Positions 48,601 through 60,170 of a stretch of DNA of 64,000 nucleotides are shown in pieces; the stretch's first letter is position 1, and every line of letters starts with the position of its first letter. The stretch covers positions 6,200,054 to 6,264,053 of the forward strand of contig OX422196.1 of the NCBI GenBank assembly GCA_949130485.1. Reading direction: 5' to 3'. The translations under genes were made by a program, and so were the position numbers. Source of the stretch: Agelas oroides (lineage: Eukaryota; Porifera; Demospongiae; Agelasida; Agelasidae). The notes under the pieces are model-generated. The model was not told the origin of the DNA and made no database searches. It saw only the letters and a program-made list of their open reading frames with translations.

Positions 48601-51600
48601 GCACTAACCCATTTCCTGTTGGTAAGATGTGGGTGGCGACATATGAGGTACACTCTCAACATTTTAACATTGACGGTTCCAAACAAAAGAGTAGATCCAA
48701 TAGTAACCAGCCAGAAACGAGCCTGCATGTAAGGAAGCAAGTATGAATTGCCTTTTCTCATATTCTTAGTGTAACAACTCACATTGCAGAATCCCACCAG
48801 TACGTCCACAGGAACTCTTGGATAGAGGAAGAAACATGTGGATAGGTACAGGAAGATTGCTCCTGTGATGATTATGTAGTTCATGTTGGGACTAGTGAGA
48901 CGAATCAACCTAGCAGGAAAGAAAATGTAAGTCAGAACATTCAAGTCTGCTTGGGAGTACACTAGTAAATGTAAACTTAAAGACTTAAAAAACATTAAAA
49001 ATGGAAAAGGATATAAGGATGGCATGCCAAAAAGTATAGAAACAAGATAGGGATGATATAAAAGTGAAGGCAAATATACAAAGCCCCATCTATCCCTACA
49101 TCTTTGTTACACTAAAAAACTGTAAAAAAAATGTAGGGATGGGCTTTGTATATTTGCCTTCACTTTCCTATCTTGTTTCTATACTTTTTGGCATGCCATC
49201 CTTATATCCTTTTCCATTTTTAATGTTTTTTTAAGTCTTGTTTCTGAACTTTTTGACTGCTAGTCTTCCTCAGTTACAATGTGATGGTTAGTTTTTCAAA
49301 CATGGCCCTGTGTAATCACAACCCGTGAATTTGGAGGGAAACACTAAACGGTATTAGACTTTTACTCTGCCCCACAGCGTAGATTGTCTGGACCAGACCC
49401 AGTCTCGCCAGAGTGACAATTGGTTTGCAAAGCTAGGACTCAGCCTGAAGGATCAGGCCTTTCTTGCTGTCTATATATGTCCCTGTATAGCTTTAGCCAA
49501 TGTAGCCCGTTCCCAGACCTTTATCCCAGCTCAATACTTGCACCCAGCTACTTTCGTAACATAGCGCCCAAGTTCAAAGGTGAGTACCAGTCTCGTTCCC
49601 AACAGTCGGTGGTTTGGGAACGAGACTATGTGTGCGCATGCGTAGACGGACAGAAAATGGTGTCCCACAGCAACGAACAGCAGGCTAGTGTGACTGTGAA
49701 CAGCTAGTATGATTTCAGTCCGAGTTATCAACACGCTGAGTGTTCGTGGACCTGCGCGCTTTGATGAGCATTCGTTTCGTGTATAAATGACGGTGAGCAC
49801 TTAAACCGTTTGTGAGTTATCATTGTTGAACAAAATCATGATGAGAAGAAAATGGCACTTTTGCTACCACGCACTTTTGTGTTTAACTCTCTTCCACGAT
49901 GTTTTTCGGAAAGCTTGTGGGTTTTGCTGGTTGTAAAATCACTCGAAGATGTACGCTGGGCACTTCTTTGAGCTTAAAACGCGTTCGTGGTTGAGTTTCA
50001 TGGCTTTTGCTTAAGTATTGTATATATTGCGTGTCCGCGCCATCTCTATATAGAGAGTCTACTGACTCTCTGATACTTACTTTCTATTCCTGAAAACAAG
50101 GTTGAAGACAAAGCAGCCAATTGCAACTAGAATTCCAGCAGTGGCGTAGATGTAGCAGATGATTGTCAGTGACAGACGAGGGAAGTTCACCATTGTGATT
50201 GGGGATCCATCCAGAGGTACTCCTCCCGGCCACAGAGAGTTGTTATTCTCACCATCAAGGAATGTAAATGTTTGGTTTCCTTCTAGGTCTCCAATGAGAG
50301 CAACCTCCTCCCTCATCAACACACCTTCAGATGGAAGAAGATAAGTCATCATGGAACCAGCCAAAGGTGTGAGACATCAATATTAGCCTTGAACTTATTC
50401 CAGATTTTGTCTCACAACTTTGAAGAAAAATAAGCTGTGAGACAAAATCTGGAATGGAAAGCCTGAGTTGGAGGCTACACCAATGTAGTAATTTAATGTT
50501 ATGCAACACTAGAGTGACTAGATTATGACAAAAAAGACAGGAAGTTAACACTATCCTTATGCACACAGTGTGAAACAGGAAGAACAACTTTCAGCTGATT
50601 GATCCCTCTGCTTTTATAGCTTCCCATCCCAGTTGGTTGGCAGGGAGTTGCATTATGAAAATAATCTACAGAGATCCAGTTGTCTCTATCATGCACCTGC
50701 CTGCCTATGATTTGTAAATGGAAATCCCCTGTGGATGGGTTGTAGGCCAGGTGAATGAGCACATTGCCTGAGCAGATATGTTCACCATCCACCACCTCAG
50801 CCTCCAGCTCAATAAATTACACCATGTATATATTTCCTGATACATTGTAACAATAGCTTTAATAGACCACGACATCTATGCTGAAAAATTCTAACCCTTG
50901 GCACAAGACTATAAGCAATCAAAAACTAGACAATGGGAAGGCCTGGGAACAAGGCTAGTTAGTAGCTTCTACTGTGGAGTCAAGTTCAAAACCGAGTCCA
51001 TAATCCAGTCCAGAGTCCAGAGTCCAGGGTCCCGGTCCAGATTTCGTACCTACCCACTTAAAAAGGCCTTGTGTGCTATAATTAACTGCAGTCTCATGCC
51101 GAGATAAAGTTTTCTCATGGGGAAAACGGGTCTTGCAACACAAGTTGGTGTCCCTGAGCTTGTGGAAGTGCGGAAGCATAGTGTAAGTGTAAAATTGGTA
51201 TGTGTTGAAGGAATCTCTTTGAGCCATACAATTCATCCTTGCTTTTACAATAAACATCACCCTGCATATTCATTGGTTTCTGGTGCTAGCCCAAGGATCT
51301 GGCCTTGTGTCACTAGAGCTTTTTCCTTATGTGAGAGGGTAGGTTTTGAACACAAGACTAATAAGTGCATGGATGCCTCAAGAAAATCATGCTCCTATTT
51401 ATCAAGTATTGGCATACCTGTATGTCGTCTGTACTGAAGTACATTCAATCTGTCCTGTGAACGTATTCCACCTGTTTTAAGCCTCACTGGACCCTGTAAG
51501 TAGTAGAAATATAGCATGTGGCAAACTATTGACTCTTGTTACAAATCATGTACTTTTATAACTACTTAAACTTACTGATACTCCAGTAAACTCTAAATTT

Positions 51601-54600
51601 CCAAATGCTCTCCTGACTTCACCAGTGTTGTTTACTTCAGTGGCGTTATTTAGAGCCATGGCAGTAGCCCAAACTGCATCAAAGACATAGTAGGCATAGT
51701 CTGGCACAAGGTTCTGGCCTGAGCGTGCTCTGTAGCCCTGTGCAAACTCCAGTGCCGTCTGAAGAATGCATAACAATGACGGAATAGAGTCACAAAACTG
51801 ATGATAATGTGAAGCCCATATAAATATAGTTACATAAAATTTTTCTCAGCACCACAAACTGTGTGCAAGATAAACACTCACAATTCCACTGTCCGTTGTG
51901 TCATTTTCATTGGAAGCAGTTGGAAAATGTGAGACTGCAATTGCTCCATCAAGAAATGACTCCAAAGTTTCTCTGGTACAATCTGTGTCTTCCTCCATCC
52001 ACCACTGGTCTGAGTACCAACCCTGTGTGATCCACACATAGCCCGGGTAGGTCAAATTCTGCCTCTGAGCCTGCAGGATGCCACAACATGGATTTATCAT
52101 TCCACAACTAATAGCTTAACATCTGTTTAGACTACTTCACCACGGAAACTATGTTTTATTAACTGTGGTACTAGTCTGGGCAGAATTCTGTTCACTTAAT
52201 GGACCAAATGTTTCCAGATTACCACACTGCAACTAACAAAATAATTTACAACAGTAGGGAAGCCAGACGTTCAAAACTTGCTATAGCATACTATAGGCAG
52301 AGCCCCCAGAAAGGGGTTGGTGGAAAAGCAGTATAAGCAGTGAATAATCAATCATGATTTTACTGGAAGCAAGAAGGATGCTACACTCATGCCTGTTTTT
52401 AAATCTGTATCCTAGACGTGCACAAGTTAAACATCCCAATGAAAGAGTGATAATCTAGTCTTGGTCCCAGGCCAAAACCAACTCCAGCATAGATCACTTA
52501 CAGTAGTAGCACATGTGCCTATACAAGAGGCGACATACACAACAGATGAGAACGAGACTAGTGATCATCCTGAAGCAGTAACAGTACCTCACAGAGTAGA
52601 ATTCTGGCAAACGTTGGATCCATAATCGGCACAAATATCCTTGACTTCAATCTCTGCATTGCAAAACGCTGCAACAAAATTAATTTGTACCATGAGCTAA
52701 AATTGTAAATTACCCAAAATACAATCACACAGTTGCTGAGCTATTTGGAGAACACTACCTCCTTGTGTCACCAACTCTGCACATTTTATGTACTACACCT
52801 CAAGCCACTCCTACTTTTCACGTTTGCACAATGTGGCATACCGTATTTATTTATTTGAATAAAACACATGCAAATCAAATAATTTGAGTGGGCATGTGTT
52901 AGATCCACCCATAAATTTCAGGAATTGAATTTCTTGCATTAGATTAGATCATGCCTTGCAATGGATTCAAATGGGCGAAAAAATTTTTCAGTCAAACAGA
53001 AATGCAAAGAGTTCCTGGCCTTCAGTTTCTTGAGAGACAGTAGCAGCTGCAGCAACAAAAAGTCTTACAAACTCCAAAGTAGAACATTTATGGGATAGCT
53101 TTGTTGTCACAAAATAAACTGACTGGGACAACTGAAAGGCTTCATTCCCCCCCCCCCCCCCCCCCCCCCCCCACCCATATTGTGCTGAACTGGAACAACC
53201 CTAAATTAATTAGTGGCAGCTTGGGCTAAGTTGGATCCACCCACAAATTCCCAGAAATGAATTTTTTCTTGCACTAGATTATGCGTTTTATATACAGTAG
53301 GTAAGTATACAGATCGTGTACATGTACAGCACAGTGCTGAATATAGTTGCGGTACATAATTATGGAGTGCACAACACCACATAAGCAGGGGGAAAATTCG
53401 TCAAACCCATGCTAATGTGAAGGCTGTCTATGGTTGCACCACTTTCTCAGGCTTGCTGATGTATGAGACACAGTGGTAGGTGGATCTGAATATACACTCA
53501 GATTGGATGTTCATTGCTGGCCTGGCAATTCATTTGTTCACGTATTCTTTGTCTTCTTCTGTCTTTTGCAAGTTAGGAGTGGGGCACTCTAACTTCAGTG
53601 TCAATAGAGTGCACAAAGAACGTAGGTGTGTACATTCATGTGGCTTCACTGCCATAGGGAGGATAATAGTTTACGCAACACTTTATTGTGACATACTTTA
53701 CACCACCACCACTACACATTGCTGTGAGTACACCACAATCATCAATCTCTGTGAGTAACAGCAATTGAGCCCAAGACAGCACTTTTCCATGCAGGTTTGT
53801 TGATGAGCGAGGCATTAACTGACATGGCACATGGCATGGGACCAACAAATCACGGTGAACTCAGGTTGGATGCCCATTACTTACTCTGGCATGCTAAACT
53901 ACTTGGCTCTATTTAGCTCTACTTGACTCGACCTGACTCTACTACAATGTACAATGGCTCGAGTTGACTCGACTTAATTTGGCTCTACCTGAGACTACTA
54001 CATTGTACCATAACTCGACTAGGGTCGACTTGGCTCTACCTGACTGTACTTTACTTTTCTTGCATTCTTTTGGGTTTATTAAAAGTTGTGTTAGCAATGA
54101 CTGGCTGGTTGACATAGGTCAAGCTAAAACATTCATACTAAAGTTGACCCCCTAACTCTTTGAGTATGGTGTTGTGGACAGTTTAACTGACCAGGACTTC
54201 TGTTACTTCTGTGGGGTTGCGAAGTAAGGTTATCTCAGTTGCTACGTTCCTCTGAACTAGTTTCGTGAAAAGTTGATCAGCAATCTGTAGAACGGAAAAA
54301 GCAATAATTGAGTAATAATAATTAAAGCAATTTAGCCATGACTTTACAGCAGACAATGGGAAAGAGGCTTTTGTGTTACCTTTAGACTGCCTTTTTTCAA
54401 GGGTATAAGCCTTCCGACCTTCCAACTGTCCAGTAAAATATTTGGAAAACAGTAAGGTTATACATACTGACATCGTCATCATTCCCAGGAGACCACCCAG
54501 TTTTGTCGCTTGTAATAGTCTCTGTGGAAATGTGCATTAGCCTCGTACCTAGCCATCTCACCGCCAAGATTTTGGTTGCTTTACAGTGTACTTTAATCAA

Positions 54601-57600
54601 AAATGTATGCATGTAACTGCATATGAGACTAGTGCAACGAAGAGGCTGCTTGAGCTTGGGCTCATTCCCAGGGAACGAGGCTAGCTTTAGCTATTAGTAA
54701 CTTATAGCATGCAGGTTATGAATATTAATTTGCAGCCTAATATGGCTGCTACAGTTCCTACGCCACTGAAAGGGTCTCACAGTTGCATTTAGCAGCTGAT
54801 GACAGACCATGGTCCGAAATGTGATTTGACTACATTCTTTAACACTCAACAAAACGTAGTGGTGAGCCTCTACTCTACTAAATGGTTTAACAATAATTCA
54901 TGCTTTACTTCCTGGTCTACAATATCCTAAATTGACGTACATAAGTATTAAGTGCTTCATCCCTGGAGCATTTTAGTTGAAACATCAGCAAGATCTTAAG
55001 TTGGTAACAGAGCATCTTTGCCAATTTATGCAAGAGAGTAGATGAGTTACATGGCTTGATACATGCAGTCACTTACAGCAAGATAAACAGGACTCTCCTG
55101 TCGGATTATATTAACTCGTGTCCACCCAAAGTGCTGAATAAGAGTAGTAATCCCATTTGCCAGGTGTATTTCTGATGGTACCATGTGAAAGTGATGGGGA
55201 AACTTTAGAGACTCCACTTCTAGTGTTGAGAATGTATATGTGACCTGTCAGTGAGAGATGAGAGCCATTGAGTGCTGGTATGTTACTCTAGATTGCAGGC
55301 TGAAAATATGCAACCAGTTATGTAACCCCATGCCTGCACAGCTCCCACCTGCAGTCTTTAATCACTCCACAGTATCAAAGAGAGAGGAGTTGCTGGCATA
55401 TTCTATCACATGAGTGAGGACAGATGGGCGGTGGAAAGAGATTACTGTACATGGAAAACCACAGGACTAGAACTGAAACCGTATAAAGCGGCTGACTAGC
55501 ACATCAAACAATGGTTTTTCAGTCACTGGGCTCTTCTTTTTTTTTCTTATGAATTACTGTACATAAGTAGCTTCTGAAATTGCCATAAGCAGTTGAGCAA
55601 GGCAGTTTTGGGTCTGATCACTATCACAAAAAACTAGCCCCTGTGCAGACTGACTTAATGTCTTCTTCACTGCCAATAACATCTGAACAAAACATCCTAA
55701 AAGACTACATCATCCAACAACCTCATATTTCCAAATTGTAGCCAAGCCCACTAAAGGCAAAGTGGTAAAACACATTCCCTAGGAATAAGTTAGCACATTG
55801 CAGCCAGTCCTTCACACTGGCTTTAATACTATTCTCTAATCTGGCAAAAACTGCCTCCATGGAAACTATTACCAAAGACCAATGGAAACGGTTTTAGTGA
55901 CCAGCCCCAAAATGGCCTCGAAGTGTCATTAGAACATTTATAACCAGGAAGAAAGAAAACAAGTGTGCATTACGTTCTGAACCACAATGTACGTACCACA
56001 GTTACATTAAACAAACTGCTGTCTGCAACATTCACAACCACACGTGTCTCCTCAGAGCAGCCTGGGTAGAGCACTGCTAGCTTCTCTGGTGGTCGAAGAA
56101 GACCCTCAAGCAAGGGCTCAAGGTCTGTGGTACTTGGTGGTTTGGGCTGTATGCATGTTTAGGTACAAAAGGAAACAATTTGACTTCCTATTGGTAATTT
56201 GATACCAATGCAGCATTCTCAGGTATTAAATTACATAATTCATAAACAATCAATGAACTGCATCAGTCACCCAAGCTTCAGCTTCCATTCCTTGAACGTA
56301 TGTTACAAGAGAGCACCTTGAGATCCTTCAGTGTGTCAACCTTCTGTCTACCTGATGTTACATAACATCACTGAGATTGTGTTTGCATACGCTGTCGAAT
56401 ACTAGTGTTGTGGTATGTTTGGGCATCCTCGTTCCCAGGCATGATGAGGAGTAGGAGAAAGGGGCTGGTTTCAGCCATTCACACATGCGCTTAATTATCA
56501 CTGATTTAAGCATGTGTCCATCAGTACTAATGACGCCTTCAAAGTCACATGGTAGATTGTATGATGTCGCTGTTCACTGTATCAAACCGTAGTAAACTAG
56601 CCTACTAAGTAGGTCTTACCTTCGCGCCTTTGGCAAACAGCCTTGCGATGTTTATCGGTGAAGAGCAAGGCAGATGGAAATACAATGGAACCGCAAGTTA
56701 CCTCTTGTGATTGCATTACCGGTAGGTAGTCCCTTTTTTGTCAACGGACTTCACGAGAGCTCGCATGCAGTTCCGCTTCAAATCGGCCGCAGAATACGCA
56801 CGAGCAAGTGAGTTCTCTGCACAACATAATATGCTCCCACGACGCACAGTGTAGCATTTAGTATCAAAATTAGGCATCACAAATGTATGGAAGTATGTTG
56901 ATAGTATGCAGAGGCTGTGGACTTCCACGGCGATTAAGCATATCCGCAAACTGCTGAAACCAGGCCCTTTCTCCTTCTCCTCTTCGGGCCTGGGACGAGG
57001 CTAATTGTTTGGGATACCTAGGCTGATCACCACACAAAGTTTGCATCATAACAAACAGGCACCACCCCTCACTTCTCTCTACCTGATGTTACATGATAGT
57101 CTCGCGTAGCCAGACACTTGCCGAGTCTGGCTACACAAGACTACACACGACAAGATCTCCCTTCCGGAGGCAACAATGCCCTGGGAACAAGGCTACTTAT
57201 AATTTATGTGCTGCTGGCAGATTGTCATAATGATACCATCTGCTTGCTGTACTATTAGGTAGTAGTAGTTGATACAAGCCAACACAATTTGCACTCTTGC
57301 CTGCTGACTTGCACCACCTACCTAAGTGATGAAATCAGTGGTAATAATTTATTAATTATAGCAAATTTGGTAACTGCCTTGTTCCATTATGGCGTCACAA
57401 CTACCCACCATAGAAAATGTGAGCGCTCAAACACACACAAACACTTCGCCACAGATTGTAACGCCAAACAATGCATACTAATCACCGTGCAATTCTTATA
57501 GCTGCCAATGAATTTTAGGTCCGAAGGTTATATAATTATCTATGATTTTAGTCTTCAAACCTGTGTTTCACTGAGGTTGAGGGAGTATCCTTGCAGCAGA

Positions 57601-57797
57601 CTAGAATTGCTGTTAACCCTCTCCACGGCCATCTCCGCCGCAGGGAGGACGCTACCCGACTCAAATCCCTCTCCGTCGCAGGAGGAATTCACGAACAATA
57701 GCGACAGCGGAGTCGTCGCAATAGCGCCAGCTGTACAACACAGCAGCAAAAACAACTTGTACGCCAGCACGTCCCCACCTAAACATTTGATCTTCAT
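45687..57797 (-). CDS. GABA-B-like class C GPCR (receptor D) with a repeat-built C-tail
   Basis: Fifteen exons join in frame (876 residues): 57797-57561, 56146-55997, 55244-55077, 54284-54192, 52653-52588, 52070-51882, 51758-51576, 51493-51418, 50324-50081, 48909-48783, 48722-48609, 48515-48372, 47802-47479, 47221-47078, 46058-45687. It has a signal peptide (KLFLLLCCTAGAIA; an upstream ATG at 57821 is possible), Venus-flytrap domain (GYVWITQGWYSDQWW), seven membrane segments and GLYRDPHGKN coiled coil. Exon 9 uses an acceptor six bases downstream of that in B and C because the ancestral AG is now AT. Exon 15 (123 residues), reached by an in-phase acceptor, is eight copies of a 14-15-residue unit such as EETMEAVNGKVHEDR. 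Exon 4 has a non-consensus donor, GTCAGT. Confidence 0.9.
45711..46023. repeat. 42-45-bp minisatellite coding the tail of receptor D
   Basis: On the plus strand the unit contains GTGGACTTTGCCATTAACTG followed by CTTCCATTGTCTCTTCACGA. Unit lengths are multiples of three (42 or 45 bp), so the minus-strand frame is kept across all copies. Read on the minus strand in the frame of exon 15 it gives the acidic NGKVHEDREET unit; other frames are open too. Confidence 0.9.
48980..49239. repeat. Long, nearly perfect inverted repeat
   Basis: AAGACTTAAAAAACATTAAA runs through GGCATGCCAAAAAGTATAGA to CCCTACAT and is followed, after about 30 bp, by its inverse; arms are over 100 bp and differ by small indels (the left arm has an extra GATGATATAAAAG-type segment). 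The transcript would form a long hairpin. It is probably a recent palindromic element. It lies in intron 9 of receptor D. Confidence 0.9.
50384..50477. mobile_element. Old palindromic element of the TAGCC family
   Basis: TAGCCTTGAACTTATTCCAG to CTGGAATGG..GGAGGCTA, with inner arms ATTCCAGATTTTGTCTCACA / TGTGAGACAAAATCTGGAAT. The flanking 9-mers CATCAATAT and CACCAATGT agree at seven positions. It lies in intron 8 of receptor D. Confidence 0.7.
52456..52560. mobile_element. Short element with 9-bp duplication, one mismatch
   Basis: TAGTCTTGGTCCCAGGCC to GAGAACGAGACTA, flanked by GTGATAATC (52447-52455) and GTGATCATC (52561-52569). It lies in intron 5 of receptor D. Confidence 0.8.
53147..53172. 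repeat. Homopolymer C run
   Basis: 26 consecutive C residues in intron 4 of receptor D. Run length may be unreliable in the assembly. Confidence 0.9.
53905..54060. repeat. Degenerate CTCGACT/CTCTAC tandem repeat
   Basis: Two larger copies built from GGCTCTACCTGA, ACTCGAC and CTACTACATTGTAC motifs, in intron 4 of receptor D. No coding meaning. Confidence 0.7.
56424..57003. mobile_element. 580-bp inverted-repeat element of the TAGCCTCG family
   Basis: The left end CATCCTCGTTCCCAGGCATG and right end GGGCCTGGGACGAGGCTA are inverse; arms extend about 75 bp (AGGAGAAAGGGGCTGGTTTC against GAAACCAGGCCCTTTCTCCT). The flanks share TGTTTGGG with an offset of one base. Size and layout match the element at 3309-3876. 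It lies in intron 1 of receptor D. Confidence 0.8.
57097..57143. repeat. Small TAGTCTCG hairpin
   Basis: TAGTCTCGCGTAGCCAGACA and GTCTGGCTACACAAGACTA form a near-complete hairpin. No clear target duplication. It lies in intron 1 of receptor D. Confidence 0.65.
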
Positions 57798-57926
57798 CTT
57801 TTTTAATATTAAACTCAACACGGTTTCACACTACACTTTGAGCTATCGGAGAAGACACTTCCTGTACTTCGCACTTCACTTCCTTAATCCACTCGGCGCG
57901 GCAGGAAACTTGGACCCTTTCATCCC

Positions 57927-57992
57927 CAGTCTCGTGCCCAGACCCTACACTCTCAGAAGCATGCAAGGGTCAGTGGTCTGGGAATGAGACTA
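57927..57992. mobile_element. 66-bp mini element next to receptor D start
   Basis: CAGTCTCGTGCCCAGACCCT to GGTCTGGGAATGAGACTA, flanked by TTTCATCCC (57918-57926) and TTTCAACCC (57993-58001), one mismatch. It sits about 130 bp upstream of the chosen start codon of receptor D. Confidence 0.8.
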
Positions 57993-58071
57993 TTTCAACC
58001 CTCATCCCCACACTTTCTGTCTATCGCTGTCAGGATTCAGTCTATCCAACTAAACCATAGGTGTAGGAACA

Positions 58072-58120
58072 GGGGGGGGGGGGGGGGGGGGGCACCAGGG
58101 GCATGTGCCCCCCCCCCCCC
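58072..58120. repeat. G-run / C-run palindrome
   Basis: Some 20 G residues, a short GCACCAGGGGCATGTGC linker, then about 14 C residues. It could form a hairpin or quadruplex; run lengths may be affected by sequencing. Confidence 0.85.
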
Positions 58121-58767
58121 AAGTTTTCATAAATTGTTATATAAATTGCTCACTACTCTATGTGTAGTTTCAAACTGTGCCCCCCCAATCAATTCCTATG
58201 CCACTGTAAATATAGCTGTAGTTGTTTTAGGTAGGATGAACTTAGCTGATTCCTTGTCCCCATCCCTTACTGTCTAGTGCTGTCCAGTATGTGATTCGTC
58301 ATTAATTTTTACATAGCCACAAACAGTTATTGAAGACAAGTATGCACCAACTGTTCATCTAAAATTCTTTTTTCTGATTAGTGAGTTAGTTCAGCACTTG
58401 GTGGGTTAGTTGGGGCACAGATAGTAGAGTGGTTGGGGCAAGGTCTGACAGTGAAGGTTATCACCCAAGCGGTGTAGTACATCACAACATAGACACTGTT
58501 CCTTACTGCCTGCCTAAAGGGATGGACAACTGGACAGAAGACTAAGAATTAAATGCTCAAATATCTCCCACCCACACAGTGTAGTACAGATTACGACACC
58601 ACAACACAGACAGTTCCTTCCTGCCTGTGCCAATGGTGTATTTGACCAGTACATGTGTACTTGTAGTATACTCAGAAAAAATGTAAAGGGCACATTCACT
58701 GAGAAAGTACTTATTGATGAAGAGTAGTGGTCTGTACAGTTCTGAGTATTTACATGTATACACATGT

Positions 58768-58911
58768 TAGCCTCGGTCCCAGGCCTCTTACTTTCCGTTT
58801 GCGTTCACAATAATACACTGGAGCGGAAGACCCTTCGCTGGTCTTCTGCTCCCGTGTATTATTGTGAACGCAAACGGAAGGTAAAATGGGGGAGGCCTGG
58901 GACCGAGGCTA
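58768..58911. mobile_element. Palindromic element, 144 bp, perfect 9-bp duplication
   Basis: TAGCCTCGGTCCCAGGCCTC to GAGGCCTGGGACCGAGGCTA; inner arms CCGTTTGCGTTCACAATAAT / ATTATTGTGAACGCAAACGG. The exact 9-mer TACACATGT flanks it (58759-58767 and 58912-58920). Very high arm identity indicates a recent insertion. Confidence 0.93.
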
Positions 58912-59404
58912 TACACATGTACCAAATACAGCAACAGGATTTCTGAGCCACAGTCTGCCTGTTCAGGTTCGTCCCAGATTTAGACAGGTTCAGAAGTTGA
59001 ACCTGTCTAAAGGTTGACCTGATTGACAGGTTTTGACAGGTACTCTCTGGGATTAAAGGTAGGGTTGCCAGCACACATTTCAAATATCAATCCTGGATTT
59101 TATTACAAATCAGAAAGGATCGAGGACAATCACTACTATGGGATGGCTGCAGATTCACTCTACGCAGAAAACTAGACACTGGAACCTGCTACTGGAGATG
59201 CCACAAGAGATCATGTGCTGCTAGGATCACTACACTTGGTACAGACATACTACAGCAAACAAATGGACACACCCATGAACTCTTTATAGATACACTTATT
59301 CTCATTACTTATTTTATGTTTTATGTTCTCATTAGTCAAGCTATAAGAAATTTACACTAGTTAGACATTTTGGGACACTCCTACGTTTAGTTAGACATTC
59401 TGGA

Positions 59405-59780
59405 ACTAATTTCAGGCCGGGCAGGAAGGAACTGTCCATGTTGTGGTCATCTCACATTGTAGCTACTACACATACTGCATAATTCATGATCTTGCAAGGG
59501 TCTGCAAGACCTGAAGTGAGGTCAGAATTGTATGAGGAGCTGAAGGGTTAGAAGAAGGCTAAACACATGGTCATAATCGCAGCCAAAAGCTCCAAAGTAC
59601 AATTAAGTTGATGAAGGGTAGTGCCCTTACATACTGCTGAGTACTGCCAATTACATATAGGGTATATAAATTGTTCCCATATCAGATTTCTGAGCTACTA
59701 ATTTAACACAGATAGTGGCCATATAGGTAGCATTATTATTGCAAGGCCAATAACCACTCCACCAGTCTAAGACAGAAAAT
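59405..59780 (-). repeat. Second copy of the 33.7-kb dispersed repeat, inverted
   Basis: It shares, in reverse orientation, the TAGTAGCTAC..GATGACCACA..GGACAGTTCCTTCCTGCC block, the GCAATTGGCAGTAC-type block and the GGCCACTATCTG block with 33655-34160. Part of the 59651-59869 minus-strand open frame overlaps it. Confidence 0.7.
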
Positions 59781-60170
59781 CCATATTTGGTACTGGTGCC
59801 ATTCTTGGGCTTCTCTTTATAATTGCTGCAGTGCAGGTAGTCTCGTACTGTGCAGGGTGCTACCTTCACTGATAAGGGAGGGGTTAGTTCTGCTTCATAA
59901 ATGGATGATGTGTCAAATCTGGATGATTTGTCAATATTTCATCCAAGTTTAGATGAAAGTGAACTAGCATCTTTCCCAGGACGGCCTGGGAACAAGTCAT
60001 CCAAAAACAACTATCCTGATATTCTCTGGTAGCTTTGCAGGAATCTACTTAAGAACATTGGAGTGATATTCATCCTTGATCTGATGTGGAGCGTATGAGT
60101 ACCAATTTCAGAAAGTGAAAACACAAATACACCTCATCGGTAGAGGGTGATCTATATATTTTCGATATAC

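Larger units (their letters stand above)
57798..60170. other. Intergenic region upstream of receptor D
   Basis: No gene was supported. It holds the two family elements at 57927 and 58768, a G/C homopolymer palindrome at 58072, and a dispersed repeat at 59405. The short frames here overlap these repeats. The promoter of receptor D should be near its left edge. Confidence 0.5.

Noticed and set aside
57508..57987. Plus-strand frame of 159 codons
   Set aside because: It is antisense to exon 1 of receptor D; the equivalent antisense frames exist over exon 1 of B and C.
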